Below are positions 44,731 to 55,489 of a stretch of 64,000 bases of DNA, piece after piece. The notes beneath the pieces are model-generated. The model ran no database searches. It worked only from the letters and a program-made list of their open reading frames with translations, and was not told where the DNA came from. Both the position numbers and the translations under genes were made by a program. Origin of the DNA: Basidiobolus meristosporus CBS 931.73 (Eukaryota; Basidiobolomycota; Basidiobolomycetes; Basidiobolales; Basidiobolaceae); assembly GCA_002104905.1 (NCBI GenBank), contig MCFE01000191.1:1-64000 (forward strand), given 5' to 3'. Position 1 is the first letter of the stretch, and every line of letters begins with the position of its first letter.

Positions 44731-45056
44731 TGTTGTGGGAATCTTGGAGTATATATTAGAAGTGTCTGGGAGAGCTGGTAAATTGCTAGATTTCCATCAA
44801 TGCTTTGTTCAATGTAAGAGTAGCACTTCAACAGCTTTGAGAAATATGATATTCTGGGTGTTCTAAAAGTTTTGGAGATACTGAAAGTGATTGGGAGAAT
44901 AAGCAGATCTTGTGGTTTTCACTTGATCATCTGTTGAATGTAAAAGTGGTATTTATACTTTTGCATGATCTTGAAAAAGCAAGCCCATAGCATATGCTAA
45001 GAATGATCCCAAGAACATGTGTGCAAAGCTTGGGGGCTTTTGGACAGTTTTGATTA
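44731..45056 (-). repeat. Degraded inverted copia LTR fragments
   Basis: Two partial, diverged minus-orientation LTR copies lie head to tail. One begins tgttgtgggaatcttggag at about 44731 and the other tgttctaaaagttttggag at about 44859. The second includes aagaacatgtgtgcaaagct and gtggttttcact, which match the reverse complement of the intact LTRs nearby. It is older and more diverged than the element inserted at 45096. Confidence 0.65.
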
Positions 45057-45095
45057 TTCTATCACAACAACAGGTGCTTGGGGTATGGTAATTAG

Positions 45096-45427
45096 TGTTG
45101 TAAAAATTCGTATTTCCACCTAAATACTCACCTAACTTAGTCACTTAGATCATTACCCTCAAATCCTAGAGAGTACTGACCAAATTCCTTGTTGGGATTT
45201 ACTTAGAATATTTACCCAGAACATGAAAATTTGATAAGTTGTCCAAACAGCCCCAAACTCTGCACACATGCTCTTGGGACCTTCCTTAACCTATTCTACA
45301 TGTTTGTAATGCCAAGACCAGGCAAAAGTATAAATACTACTTTTACATTCAATAAATCATTAAGTGAAAACCACATAATCTACTTGTTCTCCAAATCACT
45401 TCCAATATCTCCAAGACTCTTACAACA
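45096..45427 (+). repeat. 5' LTR of copia element 1
   Basis: 332 bp, TG...CA ends. It carries a TATA box (tataaata at 45329-45336) upstream of the expected transcript start. Relative to the 3' LTR it lacks 17 bp after gaatattt and has more than a dozen substitutions. Confidence 0.92.
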
Positions 45428-45431
45428 GGTT

Positions 45432-48400
45432 ATGAGTCCCAAGCTGTCACTCTCTGCAATGTCTACTACTGCTATTACTGGAATTTTTCCCTCTGCTGAA
45501 AAGTTGGATGGATCTAACTACCAAGTGTGGAAGGTGAAGATGAAGATGCTGCTACAAGAAAGAGGCCTTTGGGATATTGTCATGGGAGAAGAGTGTCCTC
45601 CTAAAAACGTGGGAGAGGAAGCCTTAAAGTACCAGAAGAAAGAACAAAGTGCCTTTAACTGCATTTGCCTTAATGTCAAGAACAAATTGCTAATTCAATG
45701 CTCAAGAGCAAAAACGGCAAAAAATGCCTGGAAAGCATTGGAAGACACCTACCAGTCATGTTCGGCTGCCAAGAAAATGTATCTGAGAAGAAAATTCTTT
45801 ACTACAAAGATGCTGCCAGGAGAAGAAATGAAAAATCTAATTAACAGAATTACCCTGCTGGTAGATGAGATGGAATCTGTGGGCATACCAACTACTGATG
45901 AGGATGTGATAGTTACCATCCTGAATAGCCTGACAGACAAGCTTCAAGGCCTTGTATCAGCCCTAGAGTCCAGAACTGAAGATTTGACCTTAAATTACAT
46001 CTATGGAAGGCTCCTGGATGAAGAATTAAGAAAATCAAGCGCCAATAAGAAGGAAGAAGAAAATGCATTAATAAGCAATGATAACCAACAAAGGAGGTAC
46101 CCAAGACCCTACAAAGGCAACAGCAACCTATTTTGCAACTACTGCAAAAGGAAAGGACACACATCAGACCAGTGTTTCAAAAAGAGAGATTATCAGCAAA
46201 AGAAGCCTGAATATGGAAATGCTGCAACAACTGAAGATAGACTATTCATATCTGCACTAAATATGACCACAAACAGGGATTCTCAGATGTGGTATATTGA
46301 CTCTGGAGCTTTTCAACACTTTACACACCAAAAAGAACTTTTTACCCAATATCAAGAAATTCCAATTAAGAAGGTTTTCATGGGTGACAATAGAACCCTT
46401 GATGCAGTGGGAGAAGGAACTATCCAAGTAAACCTTAGAAGCAGTGAAGGAAGCCATACACTGACCTTTAAAGAAGTACTCTATGTACCAGAAATAGCCA
46501 AGAACCTACTCTCTGTAAGCAAGGCCACAGCAGAAGGACTCAGTTTCAGTTTTGACAATTCTGTATGCAGGATCACTAATCAAAATGGTGCCCATATTGC
46601 TTTGGGCATCAGAGATCAAAATCTATACAAGTTGACTTATATTCCATCATATCTGGAAGCCAATATAAGTAACTTAAATGAAGAAACACCAATGCTTTGG
46701 CACAGGAGATTTGGGCACATCAATTTTGATTATTTGCGTAAAATGATCAAAGATCAGCTAATTTCTGGAGTGAAAATTGATCCCCCAGCTAATTTGGAGC
46801 ACTGTGAAGCCTGCATATATGGGAAACAAGCCAGACAACCGTTCAAGAGCTCTGGGTTAATCAAAACTAAGAAAAAATTAGATCTAATTCACTCAGATCT
46901 GTGTGGACCTATGCAAAATTTATCCTTAGGTGGGATGAAGTATTTAATCACTTTTATTGATGATTATACAAGATACACATGGGTCTACTTCATGGAGAGG
47001 AAGGAAGAAGCTCTGTCTAAGCTCAGGGAGTTTAAAGCCATGGTGGAGAGAGAAACTGGTGAAAAAATCAAGAAAATACGCTCTGACAATGGTGGAGAAT
47101 ATACCTCAAAACTCTTCATCCACTTCTGCAAAATTCATGGGATAAAGCAAGAGACTACTGTACCTTACTCCCCACAGCAAAATGGAGTAGCAGAACAAGC
47201 TAACAGATCAATAATTGATATGGCAAGATCTATGATCCATGATCAAAAATTATCCTATGATTTTTGGGCGGAATCAGTTGCCACTGCTGTATACCTTAAA
47301 AATAGGAGTTATAACAGAATACTTTGTGATTCTACTCCATTTGAAGCATGGTATGGATACAGACCAAGTGCAGAACATCTAAGAATATTTGGGTGCACAG
47401 CATATGCCAAAAAACTGGTCGGAAATCAGTCAAAATTTGAGCCAAAAAGTGTACAATGCATATTTTTGGGCTACTGCAATGAGAGTAAGGCATACAGACT
47501 CTACAATACCAAAGCAAAGAAGCTTATCAAGTCCAGGGATGTGTTGTTTGATGAAAATTCAAAATTTTCACAAAAAATGACATCAGATGATGACAAAAAT
47601 TTGATCTCAAGTCCACCAAATTGTCAGGATTGAATCAGAGCAAAACAATGAGAATTTTTTCACTCCAGAGGACTCTAAAACCGTGGTTCAGCCAGAATCA
47701 GTGCCCAGGAATATCCCAGAAGTGATCATTCCAGTATCAAATGCCCGGAGATCCAATTGGACAAGAAATAGCCCATATTACTATATTAATGAGGGTACAA
47801 ACTTAGCCTATGCCTATTCAGTCCATATTGATGAGCCCCAGACTGTAAAAGAGGCCCTGAATAGCCCTCAGACAAAGTTTTGGAGATCTGCAATGACTGA
47901 GGAATATCAGGCCCTGATGGAAAATCAAACTTGGGACTTAGTCAAATTACCAATCAACCAAAAATCAATTGGATGCAGATGGGTCTTCAAGACAAAATAC
48001 AAGGCTGATGGTACAATTGAAAGATACAAAGCTAGACTTGTAGCCAAAGGATACTCTCAAACAAAAGGACTTGACTATACTGAGACCTTTGCACCGGTAG
48101 CCAAGTTTAATTCCATCAGATTAATATTGGCTATTGCAGCCAAATATAAGTTTTTTATTCATCAAATGGATGTAAAAACTGCATTTTTGAATGGAGAACT
48201 TGATGAGGATGTGTATATGAACCAGCCTGATGGGTTTGTTGACCAAGATAACCCCCATTTGGTCTGCAAGCTTAAAAAGTCACTATATGGTCTCAGACAA
48301 TCACCAAGAGCCTGGAATTGCAAGATAGATTCTTATTTGGAATTTTTGAGTTTCAAAAGAAGTAATGCTGACTATAGTATATACTATAAGCCAGATAGAG

Positions 48401-49404
48401 CAAATCCAGTTCTATTAGCTCTATATGTGGATGATCTTATTATAGCTGCCAATAACCTAGAAACATTGGAAGAGACTAAATCCAGCCTATCTAAGGAGTT
48501 TCAGATGTCCGATCTAGGAGAACTTAGTTACTACTTAGGGATTAAGTTCTCCATAGATAGAAGTACCCAGACCATCACCCTAAGCCAATCCAAGTATATT
48601 CAAGATATACTAAAGAAGTACAAAATGGAAGACTGTCAACCGGCAGCTACCCCAATGGAGACAAACCTTAACTTGGTCAAAACTCAACCAAATCAAGAGA
48701 GCTTGGTGCCATCTGAAAGCCCTGACTTTCCTTATCAATCTATAGTCGGCAGTCTGATGTATATCATGCTTGGAACACGTCCAGATATTGCATATTCAGT
48801 GGGAGTTGTCAGCCAACATAATCAGAACTATAGATCTGATCATATTGCAGCAGTTAAGTGGATTTTTAGATACCTAAAAGGAACTGCTGATATTTGCTTA
48901 AGATACACTTATAATGATTCAGAACAGGATCTTGTGGGATACTCTGATGCAGATTGGGGATGAAATTTGGAAGACAGAAGATCCACCACAGGATACACCT
49001 TTCTTTACTGTAAAGGAGCAATATCATGGAATTCAAGAAAGCAACCAACTGTAGCACTTTCTACTACAGAGGCAGAGTATATGGCAGCCTGTGAAGCTAC
49101 AAAAGAAGCAATGTGGTTAAGAAAGCTCTTTGCAGATTTAGGCCTATGTCAAAAAACGCCTATTACTTTATTTCAAGATAATCAAGGATGTATACAATTA
49201 GGTAGAAATCCAACTTTTCATGCTAGAACCAAGCACATAGATATTAGACATCATTTCATACGTGAAGCTATAGAGAATAACTTAGTTAGCTTAGTTTACT
49301 GTCCTACAGATGAAATGATTGCAGACATGTTTACCAAACCATTAGCTAGAGACAAGTTTGAATATCTTAGGTCAAAATTAGGACTAGTCAGTATGAACAT
49401 TTAG
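45432..49404 (+). pseudogene. gag-pol polyprotein of copia element 1, disrupted
   Basis: The frame begins at ATG 45432, four bases after the 5' LTR. Gag carries a zinc knuckle CNYCKRKGHTSDQC (CX2CX4HX4C). Protease has WYIDSGAF (the usual Ser/Thr after Ala is Phe here). Integrase has HRRFGHINF, CEACIYGKQ and the DDE core including IRSDNGGEYTS and PYSPQQNGVAEQ. Reverse transcriptase starts near WDLVKLPINQKSIGCRWVFK and includes the YVDD box (LALYVDDLIIAANN). RNase H includes [13 protein letters not shown]. An extra A near 47618-47620 shifts the frame after integrase, and a TGA at 48961-48963 interrupts RNase H just after YSDADWG. These two lesions are the only obvious breaks. Confidence 0.9.
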
Positions 49405-49415
49405 CTGAGTGGGAG

Positions 49416-49764
49416 TGTTGTAAAAATTTGTATTTCCACCTAAATATTCACCTAACTTAGTCACTTAGATCATTACCTTCAAATCCTAGAGAATACTGAC
49501 CAAATTCCTTGTCGGGATTTAATTAGAATATTTTCACCAAAATACCAGGTACCCAGAACATGAAAATTCTCAAAGTTGTCCAAACAGCCCCAAACTTTGC
49601 ACACATGTTCTTGGGACCTTCTTTAACCTATTCTATGTGTTTGTAATGCCAAGACCAGGCAAAAGTATAAATACTACTTTTACATTCAATAAATCATTAA
49701 GTGAAAACCACATAATCTACTTGTTCTCCAAATCACTTCCAATATCTCCAAGACTCTTACAACA
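49416..49764 (+). repeat. 3' LTR of copia element 1
   Basis: 349 bp, TGTTG...CAACA. It is closer to the LTR of element 3 (60449-60796) than to its own 5' partner: both share the 17-bp segment ttcaccaaaataccagg and most of the variant bases. Confidence 0.92.
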
Positions 49765-49865
49765 ATTAGTTGAGTAGATCCCAACAAAGACCCTATGAAA
49801 AATCTCAAAGTTGGATTTCATATGCTTTTCAGCTTGTATACAGCCAGTATTTGTATGATATTCTG

Positions 49866-50213
49866 TGTTGCATGAGTTTGGAGATATTGGAGGTGATTGG
49901 GAGAACAAGCAGATTATGTGACTTTCACCTAAGGATGTATTAAATGCAAAAGGGGTATTTATCCTTTTACATGGTTTTGGCAAAACAGGCACGTAGATAA
50001 TATTTAAAAAGATCCCAGGAATATGAGTGCAAGGTTTGGGGCAGTTTGGACTGCTTTGAGAAATTTCATGTTCTGGGTACCTGATGTTATGGTGAAAATA
50101 TTCTACGCAAATCCTGACAAGGAATTTGGACAGTATTGTCTAAGATTTGTAGGTAATGATCAAAGTGACCAAGTTAGGTGTATGTTTAGGTGGAATTACA
50201 AACTTTTACAACA
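49866..50213 (-). repeat. Solo copia LTR, inverted
   Basis: 348 bp from TGTTGCATGAG to TTTTACAACA, matching the reverse complement of the element 1 LTR with substantial divergence. Flanks ttctg and ttttg could be a decayed 5-bp target duplication. No internal region is attached, so it is probably left by LTR-LTR recombination. Confidence 0.8.
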
Positions 50214-51106
50214 TTTTGCTGGTATACAGCTGGTGTTTTTGCTTCAAATTTTCAATTGCAATACTTGGTGGAATTAGTGAGCAGGTGATTACCAAATTTG
50301 GTATGAGTGCAAGTTGACCTAGTCTCCTTCTAAAAAGCATGTCTGCCTGTCTGCCCAATAGTTAATACCTTAGATACTCAAAGTTATTAATTAATTTTGT
50401 TTCTTAGGGAGAGTTAAGGCAAGATATTCTAAGATTCATAGACTATATAATACATATAAGCTAATGGAATTATTAGGTGTCATTACTGAACTTACATCAA
50501 TATGTAGGTCAGCTTCATCCTAATCTGGTACAATATTGGCTTGATAGGGACTCTATGGCACTATAATCAACAGGAATGATGGAACAAGTCCAGTATAACT
50601 CAGTTCATTCATTGTATTTTATGCCACAACAGAAGTAGAGGACAAATGGTGAGGAAGCAAGGCAGATTGGGATATTGCTTCTAACCCTTTAGATGAGTGA
50701 TCTGCAATTATGAGACGTAACGTGGCTTAATCAATAAGAATTATGCGAATATCGGAGTAGGTACACACCTTGTTCCGAATGTAAGATATCTTAGTCCCAA
50801 AAAATATTAGAACTCACACCGACTATTGCGCTTTTCTTTCTGTAGTAGCATTTTGGCATCTAGCTTGGTTTGCTGTGATCAGCCAGCGTAGTTCTTATTG
50901 GGTAACAAATGGAGGTGATAGGTTCCCAGTGATTCGTCAAGTCACAGCATGAATAATAGATGGCTTGACTGACGTATGGTACAGTCAGGAGGATGAACCA
51001 CCACGCCGGCAAACCATTGGCCAGATCTCGGCGATATCCAGTTATTAGGTAGGTGGCAATCGCTGTGGATTGCTTTGTGAAGTAGTAGCAATCCACTAGA
51101 CTAGTG
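50214..51106. other. Spacer upstream of intact FGGY gene
   Basis: AT-rich and without a gene. From about 50990 (weakly from about 50874) it is homologous to the region upstream of FGGY copy 1 (from about 42300), so the duplication includes the promoter. Confidence 0.55.
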
Positions 51107-52849
51107 ATGAATTTCGTAGGTGTTGACGTTGGCACTGGGTCGGCCCGCGCTGTGGTGGTCGACGAAAAGGGGGAGCTTCTCGGGACAGGAGTGTATGAGC
51201 TCACCACCTGGAACGCTTCGACCCACTTTTACGAGCAGTCTTCAGAGAATATCTGGGCTTCCTGCTGCAAAGCGGTGAAGAAGGCCTTGGAGGAGGCGGC
51301 AGTTTCCCCCGACACCGTCAAAGGGCTTGGCTTTGACGCCACGTGCTCTCTGGTTGTCCTGGATGCGGACGGGAACCCGGTGTCTGTGTCCCCAGACACC
51401 ACGGAGAAGGGAGACGAGAGAAACATTATTCTGTGGATGGACCATAGAGCGAAGGACCAGGCACAGAGGATTACCGAGACCAAAAGTGAGGTGCTGAAAT
51501 TCCTGGGGGGAACGATGTCACTGGAGATGGAGTTACCGAAGATCTTGTGGCTCAAGGAGAACAAGCCGGAGCTTTTCAAGAGAATGTACTTCTACGACCT
51601 GCCAGACTTTCTCACTTTCAAGGCGACCGGCTCCACTGCTCGTTCCACCTGCTCTCTAGTATGTAAGTGGACTTATGTGCCCCCAGAGGTTGCTGCAGAT
51701 ACTTCTATGACAAAGCATGGCTGGGACGACCAGCTTTTTGACTTGATTGGTCTAGCGGACTTGAAGGAGAACGACTACACCCGTATCGGAGGGGTGCCTC
51801 AAAGAAATGGGCAGGTCCTGACCGCTGGCCAGAGGGTGGGTGGCCTTAGCGAGCAAGCAGCGAGACAGCTCGGGCTGAACCCAGGGACAGCGGTTGGGTC
51901 GGCGGTGATTGATGCATATGCTGGATGGGTTGGGACAGTTGGAGCACCATTCACCACAAGGCCAGGTGATGTTGCGGCTGCCACGGATATCCAGGAGGCG
52001 CCCAAACGCCTTGCCCTGATTTGCGGCACATCATCCTGCCATCTGGTCACAAGTCCAGACGCCATATTTGTTGAAGGTGTCTGGGGTCCGTATTATTCTG
52101 CCTGTCTCCCCTCTCTGTGGGTGGCCGAAGGTGGGCAAAGTGCGACAGGTAAGCTGATCGACTGGGTGATCGAGAACCACAAAGCCTCCTGGGAAGCACG
52201 CGAGGAGGCTGCTGCTCAGAGTATCAGCGTTTATCAGTTCCTGAACCAACGACTGGAGCGGTTGAAAACGAAGCGGAATGCCTCGAATCTCCCCTCGCTC
52301 ACGAAGGACTACCACATGATTGCCGACTTCCATGGGAATCGATCACCATTGGCCGACCCATCGCTTCGTGGAATGGTGGTTGGCCTGGATCTGGACCCAC
52401 TGGGCGTTGACAGTCTTGCCCTTCAGTACTATGCCACCATGGAGGCTATCGCGTACAGTACTAAGCAAATCATCGAAGCACTGAACCAGAACGGGCACTC
52501 CGTGGACACCCTATTTATGTCAGGTGGTCTCTGCAAGAATGCAGTGTTTGTTCAGCTTCACGCGGACATCACCGGATCTCCGGTAGTGCTGCCAAAGTAT
52601 ATCAACAGTGCGGTTGTACTTGGGGCGGCGATCCTTGGGGCTACAGCCTACGGGAGTGGTCATGATAACCTATGGGACACGATGGTCAGCATGAACAAAG
52701 CAGACCAAGTGATCCATCCCACCCGAGACGAAGGGGAGCTAGCCATCCACCGACGAAAGTATGAAGTAATGAAATTGATGCAAGTACATCAAAAGGAGTA
52801 CCAACGAATCATGAATTCAAGCGGTGGCGATGAACGTTCTCAGCAGTAA
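51107..52849 (+). CDS. FGGY-family carbohydrate kinase (ribulokinase/YDR109C-like), intact copy
   Basis: This is a single exon of 580 residues; ATG 51107 is preferred to the in-frame GTG at 51104. The ATPase fold shows its phosphate-1 loop (FVGVDVGTGSARAVVVDEKG) at the start, WMDHRAKDQA, the FGGY N-domain end LTFKATGST, KHGWDDQLFDLIGL, AVIDAYAGWVGTVGA, GTSSCHLVTSPDA and the C-domain signature LFMSGGLCKNAVFVQLHADI. Its closest known types are the eukaryotic FGGY proteins (yeast YDR109C, human FGGY), thought to phosphorylate ribulose or related ketoses or polyols. It is the working member of a duplicated pair separated by retrotransposons; the other copy is frameshifted. No other sugar-metabolism gene is adjacent. 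Confidence 0.92.
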   Translation: MNFVGVDVGTGSARAVVVDEKGELLGTGVYELTTWNASTHFYEQSSENIWASCCKAVKKALEEAAVSPDTVKGLGFDATCSLVVLDADGNPVSVSPDTTEKGDERNIILWMDHRAKDQAQRITETKSEVLKFLGGTMSLEMELPKILWLKENKPELFKRMYFYDLPDFLTFKATGSTARSTCSLVCKWTYVPPEVAADTSMTKHGWDDQLFDLIGLADLKENDYTRIGGVPQRNGQVLTAGQRVGGLSEQAARQLGLNPGTAVGSAVIDAYAGWVGTVGAPFTTRPGDVAAATDIQEAPKRLALICGTSSCHLVTSPDAIFVEGVWGPYYSACLPSLWVAEGGQSATGKLIDWVIENHKASWEAREEAAAQSISVYQFLNQRLERLKTKRNASNLPSLTKDYHMIADFHGNRSPLADPSLRGMVVGLDLDPLGVDSLALQYYATMEAIAYSTKQIIEALNQNGHSVDTLFMSGGLCKNAVFVQLHADITGSPVVLPKYINSAVVLGAAILGATAYGSGHDNLWDTMVSMNKADQVIHPTRDEGELAIHRRKYEVMKLMQVHQKEYQRIMNSSGGDERSQQ

Positions 52850-53647
52850 TATTCAGCAATTTTTGCTTTTTTTGTTCAATTCTTCTTATATATCAAGCTT
52901 CTGTATCAGGCTGAGCTACAGTTACATATTAAACTAAATAATACAATACCAGACTTTGGGCATGGCGTATACATTTGACCACCTTACCAATCCTCTAGTT
53001 TGTTATGTGGCTATTTCAATGCAGTGAACATGGGTAGATTGCCTTGGGAGATTTGGTATCTTGTAGCGTACTACGGTGGTCAGATGGTCTGCTGTGACCG
53101 TAGGCTCAAGAAAACTGGATTCCAACAACGATTGGGTCGCCTGCATTGAGTCAAAAAGTGCATACATTAAATGCTTCCCAATCATCGATTTGTTCGCTGT
53201 TAAACAGCAATGTAACCATAATATTTCCTTGTTATTGAAGGTGAGGAAGTGGCCCATTCATTGGATCACAGGATCCCTCATGTGGTAGAATGCCCATTCT
53301 ATTTATTGGTGAACAGTAGTCAGTTGAATACCAACATGACGCCAAGTTGCACTTTGCCGGATGCGAATAATACTCAGTTGGGGGTGTTTGTTGGGTATAA
53401 GGTCTATTTGAACAGTATACCATGGACTCAGTCCACCGTTACAGTTAATCTCCGAACACCGTATCGTTATCGGCTATGTAATCAAACAAACCAACGCGTG
53501 GTTGGTACATGAAATTCACTGACAACTCCACATAAAGCCAGTTGTTGCGCTCAGAAGAAACTTTTGTGAGTCTCAACGCTCATCGCCTCACTAACTTGGT
53601 TCGCTTCTTGGCCTTTGTTTCAGCTGATTTCAGAAGTAAACACCAAC
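52850..53647. other. Intergenic region, no gene seen
   Basis: About 800 bp. The plus-strand frame 53249-53512 and the minus-strand frame 53003-53257 show no domain or splice context. Confidence 0.45.
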
Positions 53648-54476
53648 ATGACAGGTAATTTAGTTGATTGATTTCGTGGAGTTGATTTGAGGCTGAGAAT
53701 CTTGTCAGACGCTAAACAGGTTGAGGAGTTGGCATGCGCCATTTGTTACGAGCTACCCACCACCTTTGGACTGATGGGTAAGTGTTCATGATGATATTTA
53801 AATAAGGGTGAATGGATACTCAAAGAATCCTCAAGTCTCGTGTGATCATGTATTTTGTATAGGTAAATGTGGTGGTGCGAGTTTTGAAGGGAGTTAAGCT
53901 AATAAGATTGCTCCCCTAGAATGCATCAAAATATGGAGACGTGAGGGGCACATACGTAGTTTGTCGGGGCTAAAAAGAAGACGATTGTGCCCAATGTGTC
54001 GAACCTATTCGGAGCTAGTGGTAGAGTCGGCAAATTACTTAACGCAAGGGAAGAAAAAGGATGATCTGATAAAGGAGTACATCCGCCGACTGGCCGAAAT
54101 CCCATGTCTATACTTTGCCAAATCTCCACCCAGCAATCGTCACTGCCCTTTTGGGGACGCATGCTACTATCAACACCTTGATGAGAATGGATCGATATAC
54201 AGCTTTACCGTGCGCGCCCGCGAACGTGCCCGAAGGCTATCTACCTACAATCGGCCATACAACACGGTTACACAGCCTTCACAGAGCCATACTCAACCAC
54301 GTCACGAAGAGAGCTCCATCTTCTCCTCATTTACAAGCTTTTTTTCCTCGCCTCAGCAACCCAGCCCAGCCCTAACCGAAACCAACGGCCCGGAAGAAGA
54401 AAGGCTCCCAGATGTGCAGAACAGGGAGCTATCCGACTCCACTATGATATTTCTAATGACCATGACGGATCTATAG
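53648..54476 (+). CDS. Makorin-like RING / C3H1 zinc-finger protein (putative E3 ubiquitin ligase)
   Basis: Four exons (53648-53654, 53709-53777, 53836-53862, 53920-54476) sum to 660 nt, or 219 residues. The first exon holds only ATG ACA G, and the third is a 27-nt microexon encoding SCDHVFCI, the middle of the RING. After splicing the RING reads CAIC ... SCDHVFCIEC ... CPMCRT. It is followed, as in makorins, by a C3H1 finger (PCLYFAKSPPSNRHCPFGDA, then CYYQH). The rest is Ser/Pro/Gln-rich. Makorins normally have one or more C3H1 fingers before the RING; these are missing here, so the protein is short. The predicted role is ubiquitin transfer, perhaps with RNA binding. The small exons are supported by phase and motif. 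Confidence 0.85.
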
Positions 54477-54913
54477 CTTAAACATCAACATCATTTAAAC
54501 ATTATTGTGAATCTTCTTCATGCTGCAACTTGCTCAGATACGCAATAACTAACATTTTCTATGTAAAGATTGGGTTGGATTCCTGTAATAAATCGGTTAG
54601 TCTGGCCTCACATATGCACCTCGCCAATTCTGCCCCAAAAAGGTCCGGGTCTCTTCACACTGTACCATAGATAGACCGCCGATCCGTACATTTTAATCAT
54701 CCACTACAAACATTGGCCTAAATCTCCACTGCGGATTGACTTCATTGGCTGCCGCAGCTTCTCCGATCATGAAATGGAAAGGCCATGCTTCTTGGTGTTC
54801 TAAAAGAGCTGGCACTCAGTCTAGACTAGGTACTTCGCACCCGACAGTTTGTATATAAAAAATTCAGCATGTCCTTGGACCAGGAGCACCCATTGTAGTA
54901 CTAATTGCCAACC
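54477..54913. other. Intergenic region, no gene seen
   Basis: About 440 bp. A TATA-like tatataaaaaa at about 54852 lies some 60 bp upstream of the next start codon. Confidence 0.45.
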
Positions 54914-55394
54914 ATGCTGAGCACGTTGTCAATTCTCCCTCACGTAAGCCGTCAAGCGCTTGCCATCCCTTCCCAAGTGATATTTCGTCGGTTCGCAAGC
55001 ATCCTCACGTCCACCATGCGAGAAAAGAAAGCCCCTCAAGACCCCCTCCCAGCAGAAATGATGCCTGACGCACTTCGCTTCATACTACAACCAAAAATCC
55101 TTCCTGCTGAGGATCCAGGAGTCAGAGGGCGAGGCCGTCCCAAGCTCGGAAAAGGCCATGTTGCAGCAGGTGGACGATCTGCTGGATTGTTCGTCGAAGA
55201 TTCTGTCCCGCATACAGGAGACGGCACAGAAGAACCAGGCAGAAAAGGAGACTCTGATCGCTGCGCTGAATAAGGTGGTGGAAGAATCGGAGAGCAACAA
55301 AACCCAGATAAGAGAGTTGACCCAACGCCTCCAGCAATTCGAAAACAGCAGCAGACGCAGCCTACCCCGCACCCGAAGTTCCAGCAAGAAATGA
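54914..55394 (+). CDS. Small coiled-coil protein, gene model uncertain
   Basis: I do not recognise the family. Two overlapping frames together look like one gene. From 54914 the frame gives an Arg/Ser-rich start (LSILPHVSRQALAIPSQVIF then RRFAS) like a mitochondrial presequence. From about 55112 another frame gives a charged coiled coil to the stop at 55392-55394 (QQVDDLLDCSSKILSRIQET, then LIALNKVVEE-type heptads) and a basic tail. An intron 55009-55111 (weak donor GTCCAC, acceptor GAG) would join them in frame. A start at 55018 or a 1-nt indel are alternatives. A mitochondrial location is only a guess. Confidence 0.42.
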
Positions 55395-55489
55395 GCTGCT
55401 TGCCCACATCAGCCATAATCTGTAATAATTTATTCATGTATCATATTTGTGTAATGGTAATAAACATGTGAGCCCCCGGGTCTTCCGCC

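Larger units (their letters stand above)
45096..49764 (+). mobile_element. Ty1/copia LTR retrotransposon, nearly complete (element 1)
   Basis: The element is flanked by a 5-bp target duplication ATTAG (45091-45095 and 49765-49769). LTRs begin TGTTGTAAAA and end TTACAACA. A single gag-pol frame lies between, in copia order (protease, integrase, reverse transcriptase, RNase H). A purine tract (GAGTGGGAG) directly precedes the 3' LTR. It sits between the two FGGY copies. One frameshift and one in-frame stop make it non-autonomous as it stands. Confidence 0.93.

Noticed and set aside
45231-45431. Long N-terminal extension of copia gag inside the LTR
   Set aside because: The frame is open by chance through the LTR; ATG 45432 just after the LTR is the gag start shared with element 3.
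53249-53512. Plus-strand 87-codon frame
   Set aside because: No homology-like feature, no splice partners, and close to chance length in AT-rich DNA.
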